Both the position numbers and the translations under genes were made by a program. From NCBI RefSeq assembly GCF_014196625.1, contig NZ_JACIDZ010000008.1, positions 172,047-236,046 of the forward strand: a DNA stretch of 64,000 bases. The letters are read 5' to 3'. Shown here piece by piece: positions 55,641 through 64,000 of this stretch. The DNA is from Martelella radicis. GTDB lineage: Bacteria > Pseudomonadota > Alphaproteobacteria > Rhizobiales > Rhizobiaceae. Positions within the stretch are counted from its first letter, which is position 1; every line of letters starts with the position of its first letter. The notes below the pieces were generated by a model. That model was given only the letters and a program-made list of their open reading frames with translations. It was not told the origin of the DNA and did no database searches.

Positions 55641-55690
55641 CTTTGCGCCAAAAGGGCATAGATAGCCATAAACGGCAGGAAAGAACGACG

Positions 55691-56257
55691 ATGGCAAAGC
55701 TCAATGACCCGATCCTGATGGCGACCATTGGCGCGGCGCAGGGCCTGCGCGGCGATGTCAGGGTGCGCTGCTTTACCGCGAACCCCTTGACCGTCGGCGA
55801 CTATGGCAATCTCCATGCCGAGGACGGCCGCGTGTTCGAGATCCTCGAAACGCGCCCGGGCAAGAACAACATGATCGTCATCCGCTTTCGCGGCGTGAAC
55901 GATCGCACGGCAGCGGAAGCCTTACGCGGCCTCAATCTCTATATCGAGCGCGACAACCTGCCCGATGACGAGCTTGAGGACGAGGAATATTTCTACGCCG
56001 ACCTCGAAGGCCTCGATGTCTTTGACGATGCCGGCAACAGCTACGGCGCGATCAGCGCGATCTTCGATTTCGGCGCGGGCGATCTTCTGGAGCTGAAGGG
56101 GCCGGGCCGTCGCCCGGTGCTGATCCCGTTCAACGAAAGCGCCGTGCTGGAGATCGACTTCGAGGATCGCCGTGTGTTGATCGACCCCGTGGCCGCCGGC
56201 CTTGTCGGTGGCGAGGACGATGACGGGCCGGATTTTCCCGATCCCGAAGGCCGGTAA
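55691..56257 (+). CDS. rimM: 16S rRNA processing protein RimM
   Basis: The 188-residue protein has the RimM N domain ([18 protein letters not shown]) and a PRC-barrel C domain ([18 protein letters not shown]), with an acidic tail. It helps mature the 30S head and binds S19. It lies between rpsP and trmD as in most bacteria. The ATG at 55691 matches the family start. Confidence 0.96.
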   Translation: MAKLNDPILMATIGAAQGLRGDVRVRCFTANPLTVGDYGNLHAEDGRVFEILETRPGKNNMIVIRFRGVNDRTAAEALRGLNLYIERDNLPDDELEDEEYFYADLEGLDVFDDAGNSYGAISAIFDFGAGDLLELKGPGRRPVLIPFNESAVLEIDFEDRRVLIDPVAAGLVGGEDDDGPDFPDPEGR

Positions 56258-56264
56258 CGCCGCG

Positions 56265-56963
56265 ATGTCCTTCAAGGCCACCGTTCTCACGCTCTATCCG
56301 GAGATGTTCCCCGGCCATCTCGGCACGTCGCTTGCGGGCCGGGCGGCCGAGCGCGGGCAATGGTCGCTGGAAGCCGTGAACATCCGCGATTTTGCCGAGG
56401 ATCGTCACCGCAGCGTCGACGATACGCCGTCGGGCGGCGGCGCGGGCATGGTGCTGCGACCGGATATCCTGGCGCGCGCGATCGACGCCGTGTCCGCTAA
56501 TGACGGCAGGCCGCGCCTCCTCATGAGCCCGCGTGGAAAGCCGCTGACCCAGGCGCGGGTGCGCGAACTGGCCGAAGGGCCGGGCGCCGTCATCGTCTGC
56601 GGCCGTTTCGAGGGCGTCGATCAGCGTGTCATAGATAAGCGCGGCCTCGAGGAAGTCTCGATCGGCGACTATATCCTTTCCGGCGGCGAGCCGGCGGCGC
56701 TCGTGCTGCTTGATGCCGTGGTGCGCGTCCTGCCGGGCGTGATGGGCAATGCGCTTTCCGGCACGCATGAGAGTTTCGAGGACGGCCTGCTGGAGCATCC
56801 GCACTATACCCGTCCGGCCGAATGGGAGGGTGAGACGATCCCGGAGGTGCTGACCTCGGGCAACCACGCGGCCATCGACAAATGGCGCCATGACGAGGCG
56901 TTGCGGCTGACGGCTGAGCGGCGGCCGGATCTTCTCGCCGGGAGTGGCAAGGATGCCGACTGA
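56265..56963 (+). CDS. trmD: tRNA (guanine(37)-N1)-methyltransferase TrmD
   Basis: The 232-residue SPOUT enzyme makes m1G37. Visible motifs are [27 protein letters not shown] and [15 protein letters not shown], which form the knotted SAM site. The ATG at 56265 lies 7 bp after the rimM stop. It overlaps the following acetyltransferase gene by 11 bases. Confidence 0.98.
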   Translation: MSFKATVLTLYPEMFPGHLGTSLAGRAAERGQWSLEAVNIRDFAEDRHRSVDDTPSGGGAGMVLRPDILARAIDAVSANDGRPRLLMSPRGKPLTQARVRELAEGPGAVIVCGRFEGVDQRVIDKRGLEEVSIGDYILSGGEPAALVLLDAVVRVLPGVMGNALSGTHESFEDGLLEHPHYTRPAEWEGETIPEVLTSGNHAAIDKWRHDEALRLTAERRPDLLAGSGKDAD

Positions 56964-57516
56964 AGACTTGCAGCTCGAACCGTTCTCTCGCTCGCATTTC
57001 GACATCGTGGCCGGCTGGTTTGCGGATGCCCGGGTGGCGGCCCTTTGGGGCGGCACGCAGCTTCCCTTTCCCTTCTGCTATGACCAGCTTTGCGAAGGTT
57101 CCGCCGACATGCTCGGCTCAAAGCCTGCGCTCGCCTGTTTCTCGGCAAGATACGGAGGAAAATTGGCGGGGCATGGTCAGATCGCCTTCGACCGGCTGAA
57201 CGGCGTGAGCCGGCTCTGCCGCATCGCCATCGCGCCTGAACTGCGGGGGACGGGGCTTTCGCGACCGTTGCTCGGCCTGCTGGTGGATGAGGCGTTCAAC
57301 GAACCAGACATCATGCGGGTCGAACTCAATGTTTACGACCTTAACGAGGCGGCCATTCGCGCCTATAGGGCTCTCGGTTTTGTCGAGGAGGGCGTGCGTC
57401 GCTCTTCCGCCCGTTTCGGCGATGAACGCTGGAATACGGTGATGATGGGTCTGTTGCGCGCGGATTGGGAGAAGACTCGGCGTGATTGTGCCGGGAATGC
57501 CGCGCAAAAGGGGTGA
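56953..57516 (+). CDS. GNAT-family N-acetyltransferase
   Basis: The 187-residue protein has the GNAT acetyl-CoA loop [18 protein letters not shown] and the late [20 protein letters not shown] strand-helix. The ATG at 56953 overlaps the trmD 3' end; a GTG at 56944 would add three residues. The substrate is unknown; it may acetylate a ribosomal or translation protein, given the context, but that is speculation. Confidence 0.87.
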   Translation: MPTEDLQLEPFSRSHFDIVAGWFADARVAALWGGTQLPFPFCYDQLCEGSADMLGSKPALACFSARYGGKLAGHGQIAFDRLNGVSRLCRIAIAPELRGTGLSRPLLGLLVDEAFNEPDIMRVELNVYDLNEAAIRAYRALGFVEEGVRRSSARFGDERWNTVMMGLLRADWEKTRRDCAGNAAQKG

Positions 57517-57687
57517 CAAAGGCCAGAAAATCGTCTATAGGCCCGCCCTGACCGGGTGTTCCGGTTACCGAAAAGAACAACCGCGTAACGCTCCCGCCTT
57601 GAAGACAAGGCAAATCCGGAGGCATTGACCGAAGGATGATTGTCGAGCGCTCTGGCCGTTAAAGCAAGACATCAAGAGGTTAGACCG

Positions 57688-58149
57688 ATGAACATCATCG
57701 AGCAGCTCGAAGCTGAAGAAACCGCGCGCATTGCCGAACAGCGCGAACTTCCCCCGTTTGAAGCCGGCGACACCGTGCGCGTCAACGTCCGCGTGACGGA
57801 AGGTACCCGCACCCGCGTGCAGGCCTTCGAAGGCGTTTGCATCGCCCGTTCCGGCGGCGGCATCCACGAGAACTTCACCGTTCGCAAGATTTCCTACGGC
57901 GAAGGCGTCGAGCGCGTATTCCCCGTTTACTCCCCCCAGGTCGAGGGCGTGGAAGTGATCCGCCGCGGTAAGGTTCGCCGTGCGAAGCTCTACTACCTGC
58001 GCGACCGTCGCGGCAAGTCGGCCCGTATCGCCGAAAACACCTCGGTGCGTTCGCGCCGCCTCAACGACGAGGCCCGCGAGGCAGCAGCGGCCGCCCGCGC
58101 CGCCGCCAAGGCGGAGAAGGAAGCTGCAGCGGCAGCCAAGAGCGAATAA
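57688..58149 (+). CDS. rplS: 50S ribosomal protein L19
   Basis: The 153-residue protein starts with IIEQLEAEE and has the L19 core [42 protein letters not shown]. It is longer than the usual 115 residues because of an alanine- and lysine-rich C-terminal tail, as in other alphaproteobacteria. A terminator follows after 28 bp. Confidence 0.98.
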   Translation: MNIIEQLEAEETARIAEQRELPPFEAGDTVRVNVRVTEGTRTRVQAFEGVCIARSGGGIHENFTVRKISYGEGVERVFPVYSPQVEGVEVIRRGKVRRAKLYYLRDRRGKSARIAENTSVRSRRLNDEAREAAAAARAAAKAEKEAAAAAKSE

Positions 58150-58177
58150 GCCATTTTCGCTTTTGAAATCGTTTCGG

Positions 58178-58203
58178 GAAGCCGCCTTCGGGCGGCTTCT
58201 TTG
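58178..58203 (+). terminator. Rho-independent terminator after rplS
   Basis: GAAGCCGCC (58178-58186) and GGCGGCTTC (58191-58199) pair perfectly around TTCG and are followed by TTT. Confidence 0.85.
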
Positions 58204-58324
58204 CGTTTTGCGATCCGTCCGCCGGTCTTGACAAGAAAAAGCCGGAATCGCTTCCTATCTCCGTGCTCCCTTGAATTGTGAAGCCGCGATCATCTTTTTC
58301 CGGTTGTGGCTGTACGGAGTAGAA

Positions 58325-58540
58325 ATGTTTCTTACACGCGCCATTGTGGCAGGCGCCGGCAACCCGATGATCCTGGGTTCCATTGCCACACCCGTGCTCG
58401 CCTCGACCGCCAAGGGTCGAGACCGTTTCGTCTTTGACGATGAAGACGCAGCGGAGTGGCACGAAAGCGGCGGGATGTCGGCCGACCCCCTTCTCGTCTT
58501 TCTCAAGGCGCGTGCGAGTCACGTCCGGAGCCAGTTTTGA
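58325..58540 (+). CDS. Possible small hypothetical protein, 71 residues
   Basis: The ATG at 58325 follows ACGGAG by 5 bases. The product starts with a short hydrophobic stretch (MFLTRAIVAGAGNP) and is polar after residue 30. No family is recognised. It could be chance coding in a GC-rich gap. Confidence 0.3.
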   Translation: MFLTRAIVAGAGNPMILGSIATPVLASTAKGRDRFVFDDEDAAEWHESGGMSADPLLVFLKARASHVRSQF

Positions 58541-58593
58541 ACCATTCTCGTAAATGATTGCCGGAGCCCGAGAAAGCTGGTAAAGACCGGCCC

Positions 58594-58719
58594 ATGAGGA
58601 TCATTGACAGAAAGAGCGCGGCCGTTTCGTTCAGGCCCTTCGTGCTGCAGGACAGAAAGCGCCTGCCGAGCCGCTTCTTTGCGATGATTTCCGGCGCGCT
58701 CAACGCCCGACTTAGCTGA
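58594..58719 (+). CDS. Possible small hypothetical protein, 41 residues
   Basis: The frame begins [16 protein letters not shown] and is basic overall. It has only a weak ribosome site. No family is recognised; evidence is limited to an uninterrupted frame ending 75 bases before leuC. Confidence 0.25.
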   Translation: MRIIDRKSAAVSFRPFVLQDRKRLPSRFFAMISGALNARLS

Positions 58720-58793
58720 CGCTTGTTTTAAAGCAATGCCGGCAGCGGGCAACCGCGCCCTTTCCTGTTCATCGAAAAATGGGTTACGAAATC

Positions 58794-60203
58794 ATGAGCA
58801 AGGCTCGCACAATCTACGACAAGATCTGGGACGATCATCTGGTGGACAGCCAGGATGACGGTACCTGTCTCATCTACATCGACCGTCACCTGGTCCACGA
58901 AGTCACCAGCCCGCAGGCCTTTGAGGGGTTGAGGCTCGCCGGTCGCACGGTTCATGCGCCGGCAAAGACGCTGGCCGTCGTCGACCACAATGTTCCGACC
59001 ACGCCCGACCGCGTCAACGGCATCAAGAACGAGGAAAGCCGCATCCAGGTGGCCGCCCTTGCCCAGAATGCGCTCGATTTCGGCGTCGAATATTACTCCG
59101 AAAAGGACAAGCGCCAGGGCATCGTCCACATTGTCGGACCGGAACAGGGCTTCACCCTGCCGGGCATGACGATCGTGTGCGGCGACAGCCATACCTCGAC
59201 GCATGGTGCATTCGGCGCGCTCGCGCACGGTATCGGCACGTCCGAGGTGGAGCATGTGCTCGCCACCCAGACGCTGATCCAGTCCAAGGCCAAGAACATG
59301 CTGGTGCGCGTCGACGGCAAGGCGCCGGAAGGCGTCACCGCCAAGGACATCATCCTGGCGATCATCGGCGAGATCGGCACGGCCGGCGGCACAGGCCATG
59401 TCATCGAATTTGCCGGCGAGGCGATCCGCGACCTTTCCATGGAAGGCCGCATGACCGTCTGCAACATGACGATCGAGGGCGGCGCCCGCGCCGGTCTGAT
59501 CGCGCCGGATGAAAAGACCTTCGCCTATATCAAGGAGCGCCCGCGCGCGCCGAAGGGTGAGGCCTGGGACCGGGCTGTCGAATACTGGAAATCGCTGACG
59601 ACGGACGAGGGCGCGGAGTATGACCGCGTCGTGACGCTCAATGCCGCCAACCTGCCGCCGATCGTCTCCTGGGGCTCCTCGCCGGAAGATGTGATCGCGG
59701 TGACCGGCGAAGTGCCGAACCCGGACGATATCGCCGACGAGACCAAGCGCGCCTCCAAATGGCGGGCGCTGAAATATATGGGCCTGACGCCCGGAACGAA
59801 AATCACCGATATCGAACTCGATCGTGTCTTCATCGGTTCCTGCACCAATGGTCGCATCGAGGATCTGCGCGCCGCTGCTGCCGTCGCCAAGGGCCGCAAG
59901 GTTTCTGATCGCGTCAACGCCATGGTCGTGCCGGGCTCGGGCCTGGTGAAGGAACAGGCGGAAGCCGAGGGCCTCGACAAGATCTTCCTCGAGGCCGGTT
60001 TCGAATGGCGCGAGCCGGGCTGCTCCATGTGCCTTGCCATGAATGACGACCGGCTGAAGCCGGAAGAGCGCTGCGCCTCGACATCGAACCGCAATTTCGA
60101 AGGCCGCCAGGGCTACAAGGGCCGCACCCATCTGGTCTCGCCCGCAATGGCCGCCGCTGCCGCCATCGAAGGCCGGTTTGTCGATATTCGCGACTGGAAG
60201 TAA
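58794..60203 (+). CDS. leuC: 3-isopropylmalate dehydratase large subunit
   Basis: LeuC with LeuD isomerises 2- to 3-isopropylmalate in leucine synthesis. The 469-residue aconitase-fold protein has 4Fe-4S ligand cysteines in IGSCTNGR and in [10 protein letters not shown], and the substrate motif [22 protein letters not shown]. The ATG at 58794 (MSKARTIYD) is chosen; the frame extends five codons upstream. leuD is not in the window. A terminator follows. Confidence 0.97.
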   Translation: MSKARTIYDKIWDDHLVDSQDDGTCLIYIDRHLVHEVTSPQAFEGLRLAGRTVHAPAKTLAVVDHNVPTTPDRVNGIKNEESRIQVAALAQNALDFGVEYYSEKDKRQGIVHIVGPEQGFTLPGMTIVCGDSHTSTHGAFGALAHGIGTSEVEHVLATQTLIQSKAKNMLVRVDGKAPEGVTAKDIILAIIGEIGTAGGTGHVIEFAGEAIRDLSMEGRMTVCNMTIEGGARAGLIAPDEKTFAYIKERPRAPKGEAWDRAVEYWKSLTTDEGAEYDRVVTLNAANLPPIVSWGSSPEDVIAVTGEVPNPDDIADETKRASKWRALKYMGLTPGTKITDIELDRVFIGSCTNGRIEDLRAAAAVAKGRKVSDRVNAMVVPGSGLVKEQAEAEGLDKIFLEAGFEWREPGCSMCLAMNDDRLKPEERCASTSNRNFEGRQGYKGRTHLVSPAMAAAAAIEGRFVDIRDWK

Positions 60204-60226
60204 CCCGCGCCGACAGCATCGTATCG

Positions 60227-60253
60227 GAAGGCGGCCACTGGCCGCCTTCTTTG
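60227..60253 (+). terminator. Rho-independent terminator after leuC
   Basis: GAAGGCGGCC (60227-60236) pairs perfectly with GGCCGCCTTC (60240-60249), 3-base loop, followed by TTTG. Confidence 0.85.
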
Positions 60254-60397
60254 TCTGCGCCGGCAAAAACCGGGCTCTGGTCTTGCGCTTGCCGCCTCAT
60301 TGTCGCAATGTGAGGTCGGTGCCGGTCGTCACGGCACCCGTGTCGGTCGGGATGGTTCCGCCCTCCTGCTGTTTCCAGTAGCAAGCGATCGCAATCC

Positions 60398-61450
60398 ATG
60401 AGTTATTCTGCATTTGATCATCCCGTGCTTTCGGGCCTGGTGGGCGACGACGAGGTTGCCGCCTTCTTTTCGCTCGATGCGGAAATCAAGGCCATGCTGG
60501 CCTTCGAGGCCGCCCTGGCCGAGGCCGAGGCCCGTGCCGGCGTCATTCCGGAAGCGGCGGCGAAGCGCATTGGCGAAGTCTGTGCCGCCTTCTCTCCGGA
60601 TATCGAGGCGCTGAAGATCGCGACCGGCCGCGACGGCATTGTCGTGCCCGATCTCGTGCGCCAGCTCCGCGCGGCAGTCGGACCGGATGCAGCGGACCAT
60701 GTCCATTTCGGCGCGACCAGCCAGGATGTCATCGATACCTCGCTGATGATGCGGCTGTCGGCGGTGTCGACGCTCCTGATCGATCGTCTCGATCACCTGT
60801 TCCAGCGCATGGAAACGCTCGATTCACGCTTCGGCGAACGCACGCTGATGGGGCGCACCCGCATGCAGCCGGCCATGCCGATCTCCGTTTCCGACCGGTT
60901 GCGCTCCTGGCGCGAGCCGGTGCTTTACCTCCGGCAGTTTCTCTTGAGGCTCGACGGCCAGCTCTTCGCGGTGCAATTCGGCGGCGCGGTCGGCACGCTG
61001 CACCGGTTACCGGATGAGGCCGTCGAGGTCCGGGCCATGCTGGCAGACCTTCTCGGCCTGATCGACGCGCCGCAATGGCAGAACCAGCGCAATGTGATCG
61101 CGGAATTCGCCTCAGCCATGTCGCAGATCACCGGGAGCCTCGGCAAGTTCGGCCTCGACATCGCGCTGCTTGCCGAAATGGGCGAGGAAATCGAGCTTTC
61201 CGGCGGCGGGGAATCCTCCGATATCGAAGGCAAGCGCAATCCGGTGACGGCCGAGGTGCTGGTCTCGTTGTCGCGCTTCAACGCCGCCCAGCTTTCGGCC
61301 ATGCATATGGCGCTGGTGCATGAGCAGGAGCGCTCGGGCGCGGCGTGGACGCTGGAGTGGCTGACATTGCCGCAGATGGTGGCCGCCGCTGCCGCCTCGC
61401 TGAAGCTGTCGGACTGGCTCTGCACCAAGATCGAGAGCCTCGGCACCTGA
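60398..61450 (+). CDS. pcaB: 3-carboxy-cis,cis-muconate cycloisomerase-like protein
   Basis: The 350-residue fumarase/aspartase-superfamily protein matches PcaB (VHFGATSQDVIDTSL, TRMQPAMPISVSDR, QFGGAVGTL, RSGAAWTLEWLTLPQM). PcaB acts in protocatechuate breakdown. The usual active-site loop SSxMPxKxNP is SSDIEGKRNP (S273-P282), so M, P and the next residue are changed. No other pca gene is present nearby, but the product of that branch would feed 3-oxoadipyl-CoA thiolase. The call is by similarity; the loop makes activity uncertain. Confidence 0.8.
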   Translation: MSYSAFDHPVLSGLVGDDEVAAFFSLDAEIKAMLAFEAALAEAEARAGVIPEAAAKRIGEVCAAFSPDIEALKIATGRDGIVVPDLVRQLRAAVGPDAADHVHFGATSQDVIDTSLMMRLSAVSTLLIDRLDHLFQRMETLDSRFGERTLMGRTRMQPAMPISVSDRLRSWREPVLYLRQFLLRLDGQLFAVQFGGAVGTLHRLPDEAVEVRAMLADLLGLIDAPQWQNQRNVIAEFASAMSQITGSLGKFGLDIALLAEMGEEIELSGGGESSDIEGKRNPVTAEVLVSLSRFNAAQLSAMHMALVHEQERSGAAWTLEWLTLPQMVAAAAASLKLSDWLCTKIESLGT

Positions 61451-61611
61451 CCGGCTTTCACATTGTCTTAACCAATTGCACTGATTTTGGCCGCCGGCCT
61501 CACCCGGACTGAGGCAAAGATACTCCTGTTTCAATGACTTGTGACGCCATCTCGTTTCCAACGTCCCGGTTGACCTATTGTCAATTGATATGATTTGCCG
61601 CACGATGGGGC

Positions 61612-63012
61612 ATGACCAAATGGCGTCCCAATCCGAGGCTGATCAAGCGACCGGCCTATCTCTCCATTGCCGAACAGATCGCCGGCGCCATCCGCGATGG
61701 CCTGCTGATCGACGGCATGCGGCTGCCGCCGCAGCGGCAGATGGCGGCTGACCTGAAGATCTCCGTCCAGACCGTCTCCCGTGCCTATGAGGAGCTTTCC
61801 CGACGGGGGCTCGTCACCGGCGAGGTCGGGCGCGGCTCCTATATCAAGGCGGCGTCGAATGCGCCCGAGCGGCCGCATCTGACAGAAGGGACCTCCGGCG
61901 TCGTCGATCTCTCGATCCTGAAGCCAGTCTGCGAGAGCCGCAGTCTCGGTCGGTTCCGCAACGCCTTTGCCGAGCTCGGCGCGACCATGCCGCCGGACCT
62001 TGCCTTCTCGATGATCCCGAATGCGCTGTTCCGGCGCTACCGCATGGCTGGCGTCAGCTGGCTGGCGGCCTGCGGCCTGAAGGCCCCGCCGCACGGCATT
62101 ACCGTCACCAACGGTTCCAGCGATGCGATGACGGCGGCCTTCATGAGCGTTGCGCCGCCCGGCTCGGCCATGGCGGCGGAGGAGCTGACCCATCCGATGG
62201 CGAGGCCGCTTGCCGGCTATCTCGGCATCGACCTCGAACCGGTCCCTACCGACGCGGAGGGGATCCTGCCTTCGGCGCTCGAGGCGCTTGCGGCGCGCAA
62301 GCGGCTGAGGGCGATCTTTCTGCAGCCATCGGCAGCCGGACCGCGCGGTACGGTGACAAGCGCGCCGCGGCGACGGGCGATCGCGGCGATCGCGCGCAGG
62401 TTCGATCTTGCGATCATCGAGAACGACGTGCTCGGGCCGCTGGTGGAAAACCGGCCGCCGCCGCTCGCGGCCTTCGCCCCGGAGCGCACGCTCTACATGA
62501 CGGATCTGTCGAAGAACACGATTCCCGGCCTCAGATGCGGGTTTCTGGTCGCTCCCGACCGGTACGCGGCCGCCGTTTCCAACCGCTATCTCGCCGCCAA
62601 CTGGATCGCGACCCCGGTGATGGCCGAAATCGCCAGCCGCTGGATCGTCGACGGGACGGCGATGGAACTGGTCAACTGGCAGCGCATGGCGCTGAAGCGC
62701 CGCCGGGCGATCGCCGAAAAGGAACTCTCCGGTGTTGCCTGCGCCATGACGCCGGGCGCGCTGCATGTGTGGATCCCGCTGCCCGAGGGCACGAACGAGG
62801 CCGCCTTCGTCGATCGCGCCCGCCATCGCGGCGTTGCTGTCGCCGCCGGCAGTTCGTTCCGCGCCGGGCGCGAACCCTCTGCCCCCGCAATCCGCGTGGC
62901 GCTCGCCGCCTCGTCGGAAATCGAGCTTTCGTCGTCGCTTGCACTGATTGCCGCCATGCTTCAGGGGGAAAGCAAACCGCGCCGCGCCGCCAGAGTGGCG
63001 GAAAATGGCTGA
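61612..63012 (+). CDS. MocR-type transcriptional regulator (GntR wHTH fused to aminotransferase domain)
   Basis: The 466-residue protein has a GntR winged helix (about 10-80: LPPQRQMAADLKISVQTVSRAYEEL) joined to a class I/II aminotransferase fold with PLP lysine K301 (TDLSKNTIPGLRCG). The residues usually reading DDxY at the PLP ring are E270-N-D272-V, so the aromatic residue is lost. MocR proteins sense amino acids or amines through PLP. It overlaps fdhD by 8 bases, which suggests shared regulation; the target is unknown. Confidence 0.88.
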   Translation: MTKWRPNPRLIKRPAYLSIAEQIAGAIRDGLLIDGMRLPPQRQMAADLKISVQTVSRAYEELSRRGLVTGEVGRGSYIKAASNAPERPHLTEGTSGVVDLSILKPVCESRSLGRFRNAFAELGATMPPDLAFSMIPNALFRRYRMAGVSWLAACGLKAPPHGITVTNGSSDAMTAAFMSVAPPGSAMAAEELTHPMARPLAGYLGIDLEPVPTDAEGILPSALEALAARKRLRAIFLQPSAAGPRGTVTSAPRRRAIAAIARRFDLAIIENDVLGPLVENRPPPLAAFAPERTLYMTDLSKNTIPGLRCGFLVAPDRYAAAVSNRYLAANWIATPVMAEIASRWIVDGTAMELVNWQRMALKRRRAIAEKELSGVACAMTPGALHVWIPLPEGTNEAAFVDRARHRGVAVAAGSSFRAGREPSAPAIRVALAASSEIELSSSLALIAAMLQGESKPRRAARVAENG

Positions 63013-63820
63013 GGAGGAGCGACCCGCAGCCCGTCCACTGAAGCCGCTTTTTTCCGTCGGCAGCCGGAAGTCGGCCAGCGGTTCGCAGTCGCTCGCCGCC
63101 GAAACGGCCGTAGCGCTCAGCTATGGCGGCTCCTCCCATGCCGTGCTGATGGCGACCCCAGCCGACCTTGTCGATCTCGCCTATGGTTTCAGCCTGACGG
63201 AAGGCATTGTCCGCCGTCCCGACGAAATCCTTGGCGTCGAGCCGGTTCCGTTCACCTCCGGCATCGATCTCCAGATAACGCTCGCGGAAGACCGGTCTGC
63301 CGCCCTTGCCGCGCGTCGCCGTTCCATGGCGGGCCCCGTCGGCTGCGGGCTTTGCGGGCTGGAAAGCATCGATGCCGCCATGCGCCCGGTGCCGGTCGTT
63401 GAAGGCGATGATTTCACGATGTCGACCGACGATGTGGATACGGCGGTTGCGGCCCTATCCCGACATCAGCCGTTTTTTGCCAAGACGCGCGCCGTCCATG
63501 GGGCGGGCCTTTTCAGGCCAGCCACGGGCTTGGTTGCGATGCGGGAGGATGTCGGCCGCCACAACGCGCTCGACAAGCTGATCGGCGCTCTTGCCCGCCA
63601 GGGCGAGGCGGCTGCAGGCGGCGCCTTCGTCGTCACCAGCCGATTGTCGGTGGAAATGGTGCAGAAGGCGGCTGTCGCCGGGGCACCGGTGCTGATCGCC
63701 GTCTCGCAGCCGACCGCGCTCGCGGTCGAAACGGCGGAGAAGGCGGGGATCACGCTTGTCGCCAGCGCCCGCGGAGACGGGTTTTCGGTATTTTCGCACG
63801 GCAGCCGGATCAGGCAATGA
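63005..63820 (+). CDS. fdhD: Formate dehydrogenase accessory sulfurtransferase FdhD
   Basis: The 271-residue protein carries the essential CxxC of FdhD (C114 and C117 in VGCGLCGLES) and the conserved EDVGRHNALDKLIGAL and TSRLSVEMVQKAA stretches. FdhD moves sulfur from IscS to the molybdenum cofactor so that formate dehydrogenase becomes active. The ATG at 63005 lies inside the end of the MocR gene. No formate dehydrogenase genes are in the window. Confidence 0.93.
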   Translation: MAEEERPAARPLKPLFSVGSRKSASGSQSLAAETAVALSYGGSSHAVLMATPADLVDLAYGFSLTEGIVRRPDEILGVEPVPFTSGIDLQITLAEDRSAALAARRRSMAGPVGCGLCGLESIDAAMRPVPVVEGDDFTMSTDDVDTAVAALSRHQPFFAKTRAVHGAGLFRPATGLVAMREDVGRHNALDKLIGALARQGEAAAGGAFVVTSRLSVEMVQKAAVAGAPVLIAVSQPTALAVETAEKAGITLVASARGDGFSVFSHGSRIRQ

Positions 63821-63887
63821 GGGCCGGGCGTCTGGCCTGGCCGGATTTTCGGTGACGCTCTTGAAGCCGTGTCGCTCCACGAATCAC

Positions 63888-63914
63888 CGTCATGCCGGGC
63901 TCGACCCGGCATCC
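63888..63914. repeat. Hairpin repeat (REP/BIME-like), half copy C
   Basis: ATGCCGGG (63892-63899) pairs with CCCGGCAT (63905-63912), preceded by CGTC and followed by CC, the same half-unit as copies A and B. The matching inverted half is not visible before the window edge at 64000, where only a CGGCATCC fragment at 63961 recurs. Confidence 0.65.
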
Positions 63915-64000
63915 TGTGTATAGCGGCTTGTGGTATGATGTGTGCGGGCGGAAGGTCGTCCGGCATCCTGGTCGTTAGAGACCGTTCCCTGGCACCTGAT

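Larger units (their letters stand above)
58209..58793. other. Long gap before leuC with two possible small ORFs
   Basis: Between the rplS terminator and leuC are about 585 bases without a recognised gene. Two small frames with ATG starts are visible: 58325-58540 (71 codons) and 58594-58719 (41 codons, rich in R and S). Neither resembles a family I know, and no leader peptide rich in leucine codons was seen. Confidence 0.5.

Noticed and set aside
63821..64000. Start of another gene at the right edge
   Set aside because: Only a REP-like hairpin and short unsupported frames are visible before the edge.

Overview
The window comes from a GC-rich alphaproteobacterium, most likely a Hyphomicrobiales (Rhizobiales) member close to Rhizobiaceae. 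The reasons are the gene orders dapF-mtaB-ftsY-yciB and ffh-chorismate mutase-rpsP-rimM-trmD-rplS-leuC, the adjacent dnaK and dnaJ, and intergenic palindromes built on a CTCCCCCTTGAGGGGGAG core that are common in this order. Genus and species cannot be read from the sequence. No rRNA, tRNA, CRISPR array, transposase or prophage gene was seen.

Positions 1-21618 hold a complete phenylacetate (PA) catabolic island. It starts with the end of a PaaX-family regulator. A plus-strand operon follows: 3-oxoadipyl-CoA thiolase, paaA-B-C-D-E, an extra PaaA/PaaC-family ferritin-like gene, paaZ and paaY. A minus-strand operon carries paaG, paaI and paaK, followed by a TetR regulator (paaR-like). Divergent from paaG lie a PaaN-type aldehyde dehydrogenase, a branched-chain-amino-acid-type ABC importer (substrate-binding protein, two permeases, two ATPases), and a bifunctional enoyl-CoA hydratase/3-hydroxyacyl-CoA dehydrogenase that can supply the PaaF and PaaH steps. 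Three matching 14-bp palindromes (918, 10512, 13170) sit at the three promoter regions and probably form the operator set of the TetR protein. A separate 16-bp inverted repeat (857-900) precedes the main operon and may serve PaaX.

Positions 21696-32370 are envelope functions. A plus-strand multidomain periplasmic protein is followed by a minus-strand run: alpha/beta-hydrolase lipoprotein, Tat-exported amidohydrolase, outer-membrane beta-barrel, a YtcA-MdtNOP-like tripartite efflux system (YtcA, membrane fusion protein, FUSC pump, outer-membrane factor) and a ChaA-type cation/proton antiporter.

Positions 32576-41131 are mixed metabolic and housekeeping genes: glutamate decarboxylase, tRNA hydroxylase TrhO, a split CYTH/CHAD pair, KDPG aldolase, a GNAT acetyltransferase with an overlapping small membrane protein, a divergent S-adenosylhomocysteine-hydrolase-like protein, and a beta-lactamase-family serine hydrolase.

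Positions 41484-60203 are core genome: dnaK-dnaJ, yciB/ftsY/mtaB/dapF on the minus strand, an EamA transporter, an AlkD-like repair protein, a metallo-beta-lactamase-fold hydrolase, then ffh, GNAT, chorismate mutase, rpsP, rimM, trmD, GNAT, rplS and leuC. The window ends with a PcaB-like cycloisomerase whose catalytic loop is unusual, a MocR-type regulator and an overlapping fdhD.

The most interesting material is the PA island: an extra oxygenase-family subunit, two aldehyde dehydrogenases, a dedicated importer, two candidate regulators and a consistent set of candidate operators.
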